Notes: generated from the letters alone by a model not told the origin. A DNA stretch of 21,481 nt from Mesostigma viride (GCA_009746045.1 RPFO01000141.1:1-21481); one strand, 5' to 3'. Counted from the first letter of the stretch, positions 1 to 12,000 are shown. Numbers and translations are program-made.

Positions 1-4
1 CTTC

Positions 5-129
5 TGTTAAGCAATTAGCCCGGCTAACTGCTTTATACGTCGAAGGTTCACACTTCGACTACTTGCGCGCAAGTAGTCGAAGTGAACCTTCGACGTATAA
101 AAGCAGTTAGCCGGGCTAATTGCTTAACA
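5..129. repeat. Near-perfect 125-bp palindrome (foldback)
   Basis: The two arms (5-67 and 68-129) are reverse complements with no spacer and meet at the self-complementary core 61-74 (acttgcgcgcaagt). By eye they differ only by one T in a T run and a two-base 'ac' present in the left arm. Such a structure could extrude as a cruciform or fold as a hairpin RNA, and it has the size of a small foldback MITE. No target-site duplication can be seen, because only four bases of left flank are in the window. A fold-back read artefact at a contig edge is an alternative. The inverted repeat itself is directly visible. Confidence 0.9.
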
Positions 130-215
130 TAAATTTGACACGCGGGAAGAGGATCGTTCGCTCGCCGCTAGCCCACTGCCAGCCCGCGCACTCACGAATT
201 CCCAGCCTCCGCAGA

Positions 216-280
216 CTAATTACGCCGGCCCCCTGGCCTCCGTAATTAAGCCTAATTACGCCTCCGGCCCCTGGGCCGCG
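216..280. repeat. Two imperfect GC-rich direct repeats
   Basis: Copy one (216-242) and copy two (252-280) both begin ctaattacgcc and continue with a CGGCCCC/CTGG block. They differ by a three-base insertion and a few substitutions, and ten bases separate them. No function can be assigned; it looks like a local duplication. Confidence 0.6.
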
Positions 281-592
281 CAATTAGCCCTGCGCTCTCT
301 AGGCTCTGGCACCCGGCACTATTCCTTCAAGAGTGATCAGAATATTGACGCCGCAATATTCTAACTCCTTCAGGGTTAGGTACACCCTCCTGGACAGGAG
401 TTGGTTGGGAATACGCTCCTACCAGCTGAGAATCTTGCCTGGCCCTCCCCATGGGGTTTCAGAAGAGTCGCCAGGACTTAAGTCGACGCCTTTGGCCTCA
501 AACAGTTAGGCCATGCAAGGGCAGCCCGAATGCTGGTTCTTACAGGTTGCTGTACATATGTCTTTCTAGTGCTTGTTTCAACCTGTTTTGCT

Positions 593-672
593 AATAAAGA
601 ACCTGGTTGTGTGACCATGTGCCACATGGTTGCCAGGGAGCCACATTCTGGGTTATATAATGCTTGAATAAA
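593..672 (+). promoter_or_regulatory. Two AATAAA poly(A)-signal-like motifs
   Basis: AATAAA occurs at 593-598 and 667-672 on the plus strand, in an AT-richer stretch with a TATATAA-like run between them. This could be the 3' end of a transcript entering from the left, outside the window. No supporting ORF is visible upstream, and six-base motifs are common by chance. In many green algae the usual signal is TGTAA rather than AATAAA, which weakens the call. Confidence 0.25.
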
Positions 673-740
673 ACATAATCATGTCATTTTCATCTTGTGA
701 CTCTCATTGTTGTGTATGTCTTGTTCAAAGTTCCCGGTCA

Positions 741-1932
741 CCTTTAAACCTGGAGGTTGGGGTGGGGTTCAATTCCCCAGCAGAGCCACAGCCTGGCATG
801 AATGACTCCTGGGCTTAACACCCAGTGAAGACATGGGCTCCCCAAGGAGGCAGCATTTACATAGGTGCTACCTGGGTTCTTTGAGCAGAAGGGAAAGGTT
901 GGCCAAGGCGGGCGCCATAAGAACGGGCGCCTGTGATAACTGTGAAAGACCAGGAACTCACAATAGTACGTTCTTGGCATCCTGTAATCCCAGCCATTGA
1001 ACTAGGTAATGTGCCTTGACATTAATCCAACACCAAGTTCCCAAGGAAAGGTTGGGAGCTGACCAAGGGGTCAGGGGATAACCTGGGGTGACCTCTGATT
1101 CACTGGCCAGTATACCTAGACTGATCCAAGGGCACATATGTTGTGTTCCCAAAAAGGAAGGCAGGAACCTGGGCCCTGACAGGTCTGATCAACCTCAAGG
1201 GACCAAGCGATCTGTGGCTGAGTGGGCACAGGCTAGGTTAGGTTGTTTCAAACTGGTCCAGCTCCAAAAGAAGAAAGGGTTGGAGTTCGCATTTTGGGCA
1301 ACGAATATGCTAAGTGGATGCAGTTTGGAAAGACCTTTCCAACGCCGTGCTGACCGCCTGAAACAGACAAGGGACAAGAAAGATATGAGGTCCCGAAGTC
1401 CTAGCCGTCCGCGGTCGGCGAGGGGCAACCTTCTGGGGTAGTGGACAGGACACGTGGCAGGCCGTGCCTGCACAGGCTTAGCCTGACTATCACGTGACTG
1501 TAGTCCACGTAGACCATGCAGGAGGGCCAGCAGCCTGCGACTGGTGGGGTACTGGAACTGGCACAAGGCTGCAAGGATACTAGGACTTGCAGGCTTGTGA
1601 CAGGTCCTGTACTTCCTAGGTTGCAGGTGGCTAGGTAAATCCAGTTCGTCCTGGCTCTGCAAGGATGCCAGTGGACGTTGAGGATTTGCTAGCAAGCCTG
1701 CAATGTGCCTCGTCACGCCGATGGGAACGAGGAGCAACAAAGAGGCATATAGCTTGGTCATGGGGATGGCCAAGCTATCTCGGAAGCACGCGCTCTGGTT
1801 GCCCACTTGAACGTGGAAGTGACCAACAAGGTGTGGCTTGGTGTTTGGGCTAAAGGTTGCTGTCCCAGCAATTGGCTCAAGCTTTGCGTGAAAGACCAAG
1901 AGCTCACACGCTCTGGGCTTGGTTTTGTCTAA
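741..1932. other. Non-coding, no gene recognised
   Basis: I see no recognisable gene. Open frames exist on both strands, including a long minus-strand frame at 1195-2082, but none shows a known motif or a good ATG. A 22-bp near-identical pair (gtgaaagaccaRgaRctcac) occurs near 940 and 1887, suggesting old dispersed or duplicated repeat material. Confidence 0.5.
1749..1778. repeat. Short hairpin with 9-bp stem
   Basis: ATAGCTTGG (1749-1757) pairs perfectly with CCAAGCTAT (1770-1778) across a 12-base loop. It lies in otherwise featureless sequence. It may be chance, and no function is proposed. Confidence 0.45.
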
Positions 1933-2217
1933 CCCCTCCCCCGCGCGCGGGGTAAGGCTGGCCCGGCACCCGTGCTCCTCACCTTTAAGTACATGGCGGA
2001 CAAGCTGGCGTTCCTTAAATGCCGCAAGAAGCTCTCGAGGACTCGCTTCACGCTGGACGACGACTTGACCCTGGCCCAGCAACAGCGGCGACGCGAGCTA
2101 TGGCCGACCTACCTTCAGCTCCGGCAGAGCGCAGGGGGGAAGCCGGTATACTGGAGGGGGGCGGTCATCCACGTTGACCACAAGCCCTGGCAGCCCCCTC
2201 CTGCCACCTCAGACTAG
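1933..2217 (+). pseudogene. LINE ORF1-like C-terminal fragment
   Basis: An open frame from the stop at 1930 to the TAG at 2215-2217 encodes about 94 residues. The visible core reads VLLTFKYMADKLAFLK, then TLDDDLTLAQQQRRREL and W-P-x-Y, and ends with a WRGAVIHVD stretch. This order (short hydrophobic strand, a D-K helix with basic residues, an acidic DDDLT segment, a QQxRRRxLWP helix, then a basic beta strand) resembles the C-terminal RNA-binding portion of LINE ORF1-like proteins and their solitary fragments in algal and plant genomes. No ATG lies upstream (the first candidate start is a GTG at 1972), and a stop cuts the N-terminus, so it is called a broken fragment. The family assignment rests on remembered pattern similarity; a spliced host exon is possible. 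Confidence 0.45.
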
Positions 2218-2289
2218 GGAATCCATACCAGTAGTGTAGATTAGTCAGGCTTAGCCTAGCAATGATGTGGCCCACGCGCATGTGCGCCC

Positions 2290-2388
2290 ATAATGGCCCC
2301 ATGGATGTTGCCTTCAGAATTTAGCCAAGCCATGCCTATAATGGGACCCCCATGGATGTTGCATTAAGAATTTAGCTATGCTATGCCT
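2290..2388. repeat. Two-copy tandem duplication, 48-51 bp
   Basis: Copy one is 2290-2337 and copy two 2338-2388. Both contain ataatgg, ccccatggatgttgc, aagaatttagc or its close variant, and atgcct at the end. They differ by a three-base insertion and several substitutions, so the duplication is not recent. It is not part of the 230-bp satellite. Confidence 0.75.
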
Positions 2389-2888
2389 ATGCAGAGAGAT
2401 GCTCTCTGTCGAGAAGCCATGCCCTAGCCCTTGTATAGCCATGATGATCTTCCTCCCCCGTGCCAGGATCCCCTTCGCTGGGTTGAACCTGAGACAGCAT
2501 GGTGGTGCCGGTGCCCTTGAGGCACTTAGAGCAAGTGTTGCTTACATTCCACTCTTGCAGGAAGTAGCCTAGAATGTATTAAAAGCCATGCCCCTTCTCA
2601 GGGATATGTGCTACATATTCTCCCAACGGAGTTATGTTACAATTCAATTCCATTCAATGGTGGCGCAAGGATAGATGGCAAGTATTGATGAAGGAGACCA
2701 CCCCCAAGTCTGTGGGGGCTCCGCGTGTGACCGCATATATGGCATTCATAGCGATTCGGGCCGTGGTGCCCACAACCCTGTAACTAGTAGGATCTACTAA
2801 GATAGCTTACTACACCATCCATTCCATCCCATGTTCCCCTCCCACTGAGGACTTATGCTCACGTGACGCAGTCACTTGTCTATTTACT
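2389..2888. other. Non-coding, no gene seen
   Basis: No supported coding frame, RNA gene or repeat was found. The stretch is of average composition and becomes AT-rich towards 2880, at the edge of the retroelement fragment. Confidence 0.5.
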
Positions 2889-2906
2889 ATTAATTAATTA
2901 ATTAAT
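2889..2906. repeat. (ATTA)n microsatellite, 4.5 units
   Basis: Eighteen bases of uninterrupted ATTA repeat lie exactly where the minus-strand retroelement fragment stops matching the full element. Simple repeats of this kind can be retrotransposon tails or preferred insertion sites; which applies here is inference. Confidence 0.85.
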
Positions 2907-3080
2907 GAACGCAGGCAGGGAAGACACGTAGGACTGAATGACAGTGGACACGCCGGGCGTGCCCTGGGGCACGTAGTGACAGTGGACGGCCTGGGCGGGC
3001 GGCACGACCTCGTCGGCCAACTGTGACCCGTGGGCTAGGCGAATTTGAACGGCTTGCCCGAAGTTGAAGGCGGATGGCTC
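2905..3080 (-). pseudogene. Inverted retroelement ORF fragment (post-RT region)
   Basis: Read on the minus strand, this segment matches the region between the RT and the endonuclease of the plus-strand element (about 19225-19385). DNA similarity is obvious at 2905-3000: the shared block includes gggcacgcccggcgtgtcca and the shared end cctgcctgcgttcat. The protein read here contains PSAFNFGQAVQ, then PPAQAVH and GTPGVSTV; the full element has PSPFPFVQAVQ, RPAQAVH and GTPGVSTV. It is a divergent relative, not a recent copy. It lacks both the RT and the endonuclease, and its 3' side breaks off at the ATTA run. LINE insertions are normally 5'-truncated, so the missing 3' side points to rearrangement. 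Its upstream part (from about 3015) is also part of the satellite unit. Confidence 0.8.
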
Positions 3081-6000
3081 CAGTCCTATAGGCTGACATG
3101 ATGAACCGACGGGGGTTCCTGGATTGAGACACGTTTTTTTCTCCATGCACAGCTGAAAAAACCTGCGCCGAGGTGCGGCACCGCGGCCTACGGTAGTGAT
3201 TACTGTCTGCGACACGCCCGGGGCTGGCTGCATCTACCTGTCGGCCAATTGTGACCCGTGGGCTAGGCGAATTTGAATGCGGCTTTCCCGTTAGTTGTGG
3301 CTCCACCGCTCCAGTTTTCTAGGCTGACATGATGAACCGACGGGGGTTCCTGGATTGAGACACGTTTTTTTCTCCATGCACAGCTGAAAAAACCTGCGCC
3401 GAGGTGCGGCACCGCGGCCTACGTAGTGATTACTGTCTGCGACACGCCCGGGGCTGGCTGCATCTACCTGTCGGCCAATTGTGACCCGTGGGCTAGGCGA
3501 ATTTGAATGCGGCTTTCCCGTTAGTTGTGGCTCCACCGCTCCAGTTTTCTAGGCTGACATGATGAACCGACGGGGGTTCCTGGATTGAGACACGTTTTTT
3601 TCTCCATGCACAGCTGAAAAAACCTGCGCCGAGGTGCGGCACCGCGGCCTACGTAGTGATTACTGTCTGCGACACGCCCGGGGCTGGCTGCATCTACCTG
3701 TCGGCCAATTGTGACCCGTGGGCTAGGCGAATTTGAATGCGGCTTTCCCGTTAGTTGTGGCTCCACCGCTCCAGTTTTCTAGGCTGACATGATGAACCGA
3801 CGGGGGTTCCTGGATTGAGACACGTTTTTTTCTCCATGCACAGCTGAAAAAACCTGCGCCGAGGTGCGGCACCGCGGCCTACGTAGTGATTACTGTCTGC
3901 GACACGCCCGGGGCTGGCTGCATCTACCTGTCGGCCAATTGTGACCCGTGGGCTAGGCGAATTTGAATGCGGCTTTCCCGTTAGTTGTGGCTCCACCGCT
4001 CCAGTTTTCTAGGCTGACATGATGAACCGACGGGGGTTCCTGGATTGAGACACGTTTTTTTCTCCATGCACAGCTGAAAAAACCTGCGCCGAGGTGCGGC
4101 ACCGCGGCCTACGTAGTGATTACTGTCTGCGACACGCCCGGGGCTGGCTGCATCTACCTGTCGGCCAATTGTGACCCGTGGGCTAGGCGAATTTGAATGC
4201 GGCTTTCCCGTTAGTTGTGGCTCCACCGCTCCAGTTTTCTAGGCTGACATGATGAACCGACGGGGGTTCCTGGATTGAGACACGTTTTTTTCTCCATGCA
4301 CAGCTGAAAAAACCTGCGCCGAGGTGCGGCACCGCGGCCTACGTAGTGATTACTGTCTGCGACACGCCCGGGGCTGGCTGCATCTACCTGTCGGCCAATT
4401 GTGACCCGTGGGCTAGGCGAATTTGAATGCGGCTTTCCCGTTAGTTGTGGCTCCACCGCTCCAGTTTTCTAGGCTGACATGATGAACCGACGGGGGTTCC
4501 TGGATTGAGACACGTTTTTTTCTCCATGCACAGCTGAAAAAACCTGCGCCGAGGTGCGGCACCGCGGCCTACGTAGTGATTACTGTCTGCGACACGCCCG
4601 GGGCTGGCTGCATCTACCTGTCGGCCAATTGTGACCCGTGGGCTAGGCGAATTTGAATGCGGCTTTCCCGTTAGTTGTGGCTCCACCGCTCCAGTTTTCT
4701 AGGCTGACATGATGAACCGACGGGGGTTCCTGGATTGAGACACGTTTTTTTCTCCATGCACAGCTGAAAAAACCTGCGCCGAGGTGCGGCACCGCGGCCT
4801 ACGTAGTGATTACTGTCTGCGACACGCCCGGGGCTGGCTGCATCTACCTGTCGGCCAATTGTGACCCGTGGGCTAGGCGAATTTGAATGCGGCTTTCCCG
4901 TTAGTTGTGGCTCCACCGCTCCAGTTTTCTAGGCTGACATGATGAACCGACGGGGGTTCCTGGATTGAGACACGTTTTTTTCTCCATGCACAGCTGAAAA
5001 AACCTGCGCCGAGGTGCGGCACCGCGGCCTACGTAGTGATTACTGTCTGCGACACGCCCGGGGCTGGCTGCATCTACCTGTCGGCCAATTGTGACCCGTG
5101 GGCTAGGCGAATTTGAATGCGGCTTTCCCGTTAGTTGTGGCTCCACCGCTCCAGTTTTCTAGGCTGACATGATGAACCGACGGGGGTTCCTGGATTGAGA
5201 CACGTTTTTTTCTCCATGCACAGCTGAAAAAACCTGCGCCGAGGTGCGGCACCGCGGCCTACGTAGTGATTACTGTCTGCGACACGCCCGGGGCTGGCTG
5301 CATCTACCTGTCGGCCAATTGTGACCCGTGGGCTAGGCGAATTTGAATGCGGCTTTCCCGTTAGTTGTGGCTCCACCGCTCCAGTTTTCTAGGCTGACAT
5401 GATGAACCGACGGGGGTTCCTGGATTGAGACACGTTTTTTTCTCCATGCACAGCTGAAAAAACCTGCGCCGAGGTGCGGCACCGCGGCCTACGTAGTGAT
5501 TACTGTCTGCGACACGCCCGGGGCTGGCTGCATCTACCTGTCGGCCAATTGTGACCCGTGGGCTAGGCGAATTTGAATGCGGCTTTCCCGTTAGTTGTGG
5601 CTCCACCGCTCCAGTTTTCTAGGCTGACATGATGAACCGACGGGGGTTCCTGGATTGAGACACGTTTTTTTCTCCATGCACAGCTGAAAAAACCTGCGCC
5701 GAGGTGCGGCACCGCGGCCTACGTAGTGATTACTGTCTGCGACACGCCCGGGGCTGGCTGCATCTACCTGTCGGCCAATTGTGACCCGTGGGCTAGGCGA
5801 ATTTGAATGCGGCTTTCCCGTTAGTTGTGGCTCCACCGCTCCAGTTTTCTAGGCTGACATGATGAACCGACGGGGGTTCCTGGATTGAGACACGTTTTTT
5901 TCTCCATGCACAGCTGAAAAAACCTGCGCCGAGGTGCGGCACCGCGGCCTACGTAGTGATTACTGTCTGCGACACGCCCGGGGCTGGCTGCATCTACCTG

Positions 6001-9000
6001 TCGGCCAATTGTGACCCGTGGGCTAGGCGAATTTGAATGCGGCTTTCCCGTTAGTTGTGGCTCCACCGCTCCAGTTTTCTAGGCTGACATGATGAACCGA
6101 CGGGGGTTCCTGGATTGAGACACGTTTTTTTCTCCATGCACAGCTGAAAAAACCTGCGCCGAGGTGCGGCACCGCGGCCTACGTAGTGATTACTGTCTGC
6201 GACACGCCCGGGGCTGGCTGCATCTACCTGTCGGCCAATTGTGACCCGTGGGCTAGGCGAATTTGAATGCGGCTTTCCCGTTAGTTGTGGCTCCACCGCT
6301 CCAGTTTTCTAGGCTGACATGATGAACCGACGGGGGTTCCTGGATTGAGACACGTTTTTTTCTCCATGCACAGCTGAAAAAACCTGCGCCGAGGTGCGGC
6401 ACCGCGGCCTACGTAGTGATTACTGTCTGCGACACGCCCGGGGCTGGCTGCATCTACCTGTCGGCCAATTGTGACCCGTGGGCTAGGCGAATTTGAATGC
6501 GGCTTTCCCGTTAGTTGTGGCTCCACCGCTCCAGTTTTCTAGGCTGACATGATGAACCGACGGGGGTTCCTGGATTGAGACACGTTTTTTTCTCCATGCA
6601 CAGCTGAAAAAACCTGCGCCGAGGTGCGGCACCGCGGCCTACGTAGTGATTACTGTCTGCGACACGCCCGGGGCTGGCTGCATCTACCTGTCGGCCAATT
6701 GTGACCCGTGGGCTAGGCGAATTTGAATGCGGCTTTCCCGTTAGTTGTGGCTCCACCGCTCCAGTTTTCTAGGCTGACATGATGAACCGACGGGGGTTCC
6801 TGGATTGAGACACGTTTTTTTCTCCATGCACAGCTGAAAAAACCTGCGCCGAGGTGCGGCACCGCGGCCTACGTAGTGATTACTGTCTGCGACACGCCCG
6901 GGGCTGGCTGCATCTACCTGTCGGCCAATTGTGACCCGTGGGCTAGGCGAATTTGAATGCGGCTTTCCCGTTAGTTGTGGCTCCACCGCTCCAGTTTTCT
7001 AGGCTGACATGATGAACCGACGGGGGTTCCTGGATTGAGACACGTTTTTTTCTCCATGCACAGCTGAAAAAACCTGCGCCGAGGTGCGGCACCGCGGCCT
7101 ACGTAGTGATTACTGTCTGCGACACGCCCGGGGCTGGCTGCATCTACCTGTCGGCCAATTGTGACCCGTGGGCTAGGCGAATTTGAATGCGGCTTTCCCG
7201 TTAGTTGTGGCTCCACCGCTCCAGTTTTCTAGGCTGACATGATGAACCGACGGGGGTTCCTGGATTGAGACACGTTTTTTTCTCCATGCACAGCTGAAAA
7301 AACCTGCGCCGAGGTGCGGCACCGCGGCCTACGTAGTGATTACTGTCTGCGACACGCCCGGGGCTGGCTGCATCTACCTGTCGGCCAATTGTGACCCGTG
7401 GGCTAGGCGAATTTGAATGCGGCTTTCCCGTTAGTTGTGGCTCCACCGCTCCAGTTTTCTAGGCTGACATGATGAACCGACGGGGGTTCCTGGATTGAGA
7501 CACGTTTTTTTCTCCATGCACAGCTGAAAAAACCTGCGCCGAGGTGCGGCACCGCGGCCTACGTAGTGATTACTGTCTGCGACACGCCCGGGGCTGGCTG
7601 CATCTACCTGTCGGCCAATTGTGACCCGTGGGCTAGGCGAATTTGAATGCGGCTTTCCCGTTAGTTGTGGCTCCACCGCTCCAGTTTTCTAGGCTGACAT
7701 GATGAACCGACGGGGGTTCCTGGATTGAGACACGTTTTTTTCTCCATGCACAGCTGAAAAAACCTGCGCCGAGGTGCGGCACCGCGGCCTACGTAGTGAT
7801 TACTGTCTGCGACACGCCCGGGGCTGGCTGCATCTACCTGTCGGCCAATTGTGACCCGTGGGCTAGGCGAATTTGAATGCGGCTTTCCCGTTAGTTGTGG
7901 CTCCACCGCTCCAGTTTTCTAGGCTGACATGATGAACCGACGGGGGTTCCTGGATTGAGACACGTTTTTTTCTCCATGCACAGCTGAAAAAACCTGCGCC
8001 GAGGTGCGGCACCGCGGCCTACGTAGTGATTACTGTCTGCGACACGCCCGGGGCTGGCTGCATCTACCTGTCGGCCAATTGTGACCCGTGGGCTAGGCGA
8101 ATTTGAATGCGGCTTTCCCGTTAGTTGTGGCTCCACCGCTCCAGTTTTCTAGGCTGACATGATGAACCGACGGGGGTTCCTGGATTGAGACACGTTTTTT
8201 TCTCCATGCACAGCTGAAAAAACCTGCGCCGAGGTGCGGCACCGCGGCCTACGTAGTGATTACTGTCTGCGACACGCCCGGGGCTGGCTGCATCTACCTG
8301 TCGGCCAATTGTGACCCGTGGGCTAGGCGAATTTGAATGCGGCTTTCCCGTTAGTTGTGGCTCCACCGCTCCAGTTTTCTAGGCTGACATGATGAACCGA
8401 CGGGGGTTCCTGGATTGAGACACGTTTTTTTCTCCATGCACAGCTGAAAAAACCTGCGCCGAGGTGCGGCACCGCGGCCTACGTAGTGATTACTGTCTGC
8501 GACACGCCCGGGGCTGGCTGCATCTACCTGTCGGCCAATTGTGACCCGTGGGCTAGGCGAATTTGAATGCGGCTTTCCCGTTAGTTGTGGCTCCACCGCT
8601 CCAGTTTTCTAGGCTGACATGATGAACCGACGGGGGTTCCTGGATTGAGACACGTTTTTTTCTCCATGCACAGCTGAAAAAACCTGCGCCGAGGTGCGGC
8701 ACCGCGGCCTACGTAGTGATTACTGTCTGCGACACGCCCGGGGCTGGCTGCATCTACCTGTCGGCCAATTGTGACCCGTGGGCTAGGCGAATTTGAATGC
8801 GGCTTTCCCGTTAGTTGTGGCTCCACCGCTCCAGTTTTCTAGGCTGACATGATGAACCGACGGGGGTTCCTGGATTGAGACACGTTTTTTTCTCCATGCA
8901 CAGCTGAAAAAACCTGCGCCGAGGTGCGGCACCGCGGCCTACGTAGTGATTACTGTCTGCGACACGCCCGGGGCTGGCTGCATCTACCTGTCGGCCAATT

Positions 9001-12000
9001 GTGACCCGTGGGCTAGGCGAATTTGAATGCGGCTTTCCCGTTAGTTGTGGCTCCACCGCTCCAGTTTTCTAGGCTGACATGATGAACCGACGGGGGTTCC
9101 TGGATTGAGACACGTTTTTTTCTCCATGCACAGCTGAAAAAACCTGCGCCGAGGTGCGGCACCGCGGCCTACGTAGTGATTACTGTCTGCGACACGCCCG
9201 GGGCTGGCTGCATCTACCTGTCGGCCAATTGTGACCCGTGGGCTAGGCGAATTTGAATGCGGCTTTCCCGTTAGTTGTGGCTCCACCGCTCCAGTTTTCT
9301 AGGCTGACATGATGAACCGACGGGGGTTCCTGGATTGAGACACGTTTTTTTCTCCATGCACAGCTGAAAAAACCTGCGCCGAGGTGCGGCACCGCGGCCT
9401 ACGTAGTGATTACTGTCTGCGACACGCCCGGGGCTGGCTGCATCTACCTGTCGGCCAATTGTGACCCGTGGGCTAGGCGAATTTGAATGCGGCTTTCCCG
9501 TTAGTTGTGGCTCCACCGCTCCAGTTTTCTAGGCTGACATGATGAACCGACGGGGGTTCCTGGATTGAGACACGTTTTTTTCTCCATGCACAGCTGAAAA
9601 AACCTGCGCCGAGGTGCGGCACCGCGGCCTACGTAGTGATTACTGTCTGCGACACGCCCGGGGCTGGCTGCATCTACCTGTCGGCCAATTGTGACCCGTG
9701 GGCTAGGCGAATTTGAATGCGGCTTTCCCGTTAGTTGTGGCTCCACCGCTCCAGTTTTCTAGGCTGACATGATGAACCGACGGGGGTTCCTGGATTGAGA
9801 CACGTTTTTTTCTCCATGCACAGCTGAAAAAACCTGCGCCGAGGTGCGGCACCGCGGCCTACGTAGTGATTACTGTCTGCGACACGCCCGGGGCTGGCTG
9901 CATCTACCTGTCGGCCAATTGTGACCCGTGGGCTAGGCGAATTTGAATGCGGCTTTCCCGTTAGTTGTGGCTCCACCGCTCCAGTTTTCTAGGCTGACAT
10001 GATGAACCGACGGGGGTTCCTGGATTGAGACACGTTTTTTTCTCCATGCACAGCTGAAAAAACCTGCGCCGAGGTGCGGCACCGCGGCCTACGTAGTGAT
10101 TACTGTCTGCGACACGCCCGGGGCTGGCTGCATCTACCTGTCGGCCAATTGTGACCCGTGGGCTAGGCGAATTTGAATGCGGCTTTCCCGTTAGTTGTGG
10201 CTCCACCGCTCCAGTTTTCTAGGCTGACATGATGAACCGACGGGGGTTCCTGGATTGAGACACGTTTTTTTCTCCATGCACAGCTGAAAAAACCTGCGCC
10301 GAGGTGCGGCACCGCGGCCTACGTAGTGATTACTGTCTGCGACACGCCCGGGGCTGGCTGCATCTACCTGTCGGCCAATTGTGACCCGTGGGCTAGGCGA
10401 ATTTGAATGCGGCTTTCCCGTTAGTTGTGGCTCCACCGCTCCAGTTTTCTAGGCTGACATGATGAACCGACGGGGGTTCCTGGATTGAGACACGTTTTTT
10501 TCTCCATGCACAGCTGAAAAAACCTGCGCCGAGGTGCGGCACCGCGGCCTACGTAGTGATTACTGTCTGCGACACGCCCGGGGCTGGCTGCATCTACCTG
10601 TCGGCCAATTGTGACCCGTGGGCTAGGCGAATTTGAATGCGGCTTTCCCGTTAGTTGTGGCTCCACCGCTCCAGTTTTCTAGGCTGACATGATGAACCGA
10701 CGGGGGTTCCTGGATTGAGACACGTTTTTTTCTCCATGCACAGCTGAAAAAACCTGCGCCGAGGTGCGGCACCGCGGCCTACGTAGTGATTACTGTCTGC
10801 GACACGCCCGGGGCTGGCTGCATCTACCTGTCGGCCAATTGTGACCCGTGGGCTAGGCGAATTTGAATGCGGCTTTCCCGTTAGTTGTGGCTCCACCGCT
10901 CCAGTTTTCTAGGCTGACATGATGAACCGACGGGGGTTCCTGGATTGAGACACGTTTTTTTCTCCATGCACAGCTGAAAAAACCTGCGCCGAGGTGCGGC
11001 ACCGCGGCCTACGTAGTGATTACTGTCTGCGACACGCCCGGGGCTGGCTGCATCTACCTGTCGGCCAATTGTGACCCGTGGGCTAGGCGAATTTGAATGC
11101 GGCTTTCCCGTTAGTTGTGGCTCCACCGCTCCAGTTTTCTAGGCTGACATGATGAACCGACGGGGGTTCCTGGATTGAGACACGTTTTTTTCTCCATGCA
11201 CAGCTGAAAAAACCTGCGCCGAGGTGCGGCACCGCGGCCTACGTAGTGATTACTGTCTGCGACACGCCCGGGGCTGGCTGCATCTACCTGTCGGCCAATT
11301 GTGACCCGTGGGCTAGGCGAATTTGAATGCGGCTTTCCCGTTAGTTGTGGCTCCACCGCTCCAGTTTTCTAGGCTGACATGATGAACCGACGGGGGTTCC
11401 TGGATTGAGACACGTTTTTTTCTCCATGCACAGCTGAAAAAACCTGCGCCGAGGTGCGGCACCGCGGCCTACGTAGTGATTACTGTCTGCGACACGCCCG
11501 GGGCTGGCTGCATCTACCTGTCGGCCAATTGTGACCCGTGGGCTAGGCGAATTTGAATGCGGCTTTCCCGTTAGTTGTGGCTCCACCGCTCCAGTTTTCT
11601 AGGCTGACATGATGAACCGACGGGGGTTCCTGGATTGAGACACGTTTTTTTCTCCATGCACAGCTGAAAAAACCTGCGCCGAGGTGCGGCACCGCGGCCT
11701 ACGTAGTGATTACTGTCTGCGACACGCCCGGGGCTGGCTGCATCTACCTGTCGGCCAATTGTGACCCGTGGGCTAGGCGAATTTGAATGCGGCTTTCCCG
11801 TTAGTTGTGGCTCCACCGCTCCAGTTTTCTAGGCTGACATGATGAACCGACGGGGGTTCCTGGATTGAGACACGTTTTTTTCTCCATGCACAGCTGAAAA
11901 AACCTGCGCCGAGGTGCGGCACCGCGGCCTACGTAGTGATTACTGTCTGCGACACGCCCGGGGCTGGCTGCATCTACCTGTCGGCCAATTGTGACCCGTG

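Larger units (their letters stand above)
130..740. other. Non-coding, no gene seen
   Basis: No convincing coding frame in either orientation. The stretch holds the GC-rich direct repeats at 216-280, a 17-bp palindrome accatgtg-c-cacatggt near 635-651, and two AATAAA motifs. Composition drifts from GC-rich at the left to AT-richer around 540-720. Confidence 0.6.

Noticed and set aside
766-776. tRNA or tRNA-derived SINE (GGTTCAATTCC matches a B box)
   Set aside because: The T-stem GGGG/CCCC is present, but no matching acceptor stem, anticodon arm or A box lies upstream at the right distance.
1195-2082. Stop-free minus-strand frame of 295 codons
   Set aside because: It starts at a TTG, its only internal ATG is near codon 108, it has no recognisable domain, and it runs antisense to the better supported ORF1-like fragment. 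Its length is somewhat unusual, so a database search would be reasonable.
2572-2680. LTR end followed by a primer-binding-like TGGTGGCGCAAGG
   Set aside because: No second LTR, no polypurine tract and no gag/pol sequence are visible; the resemblance is too short to support.
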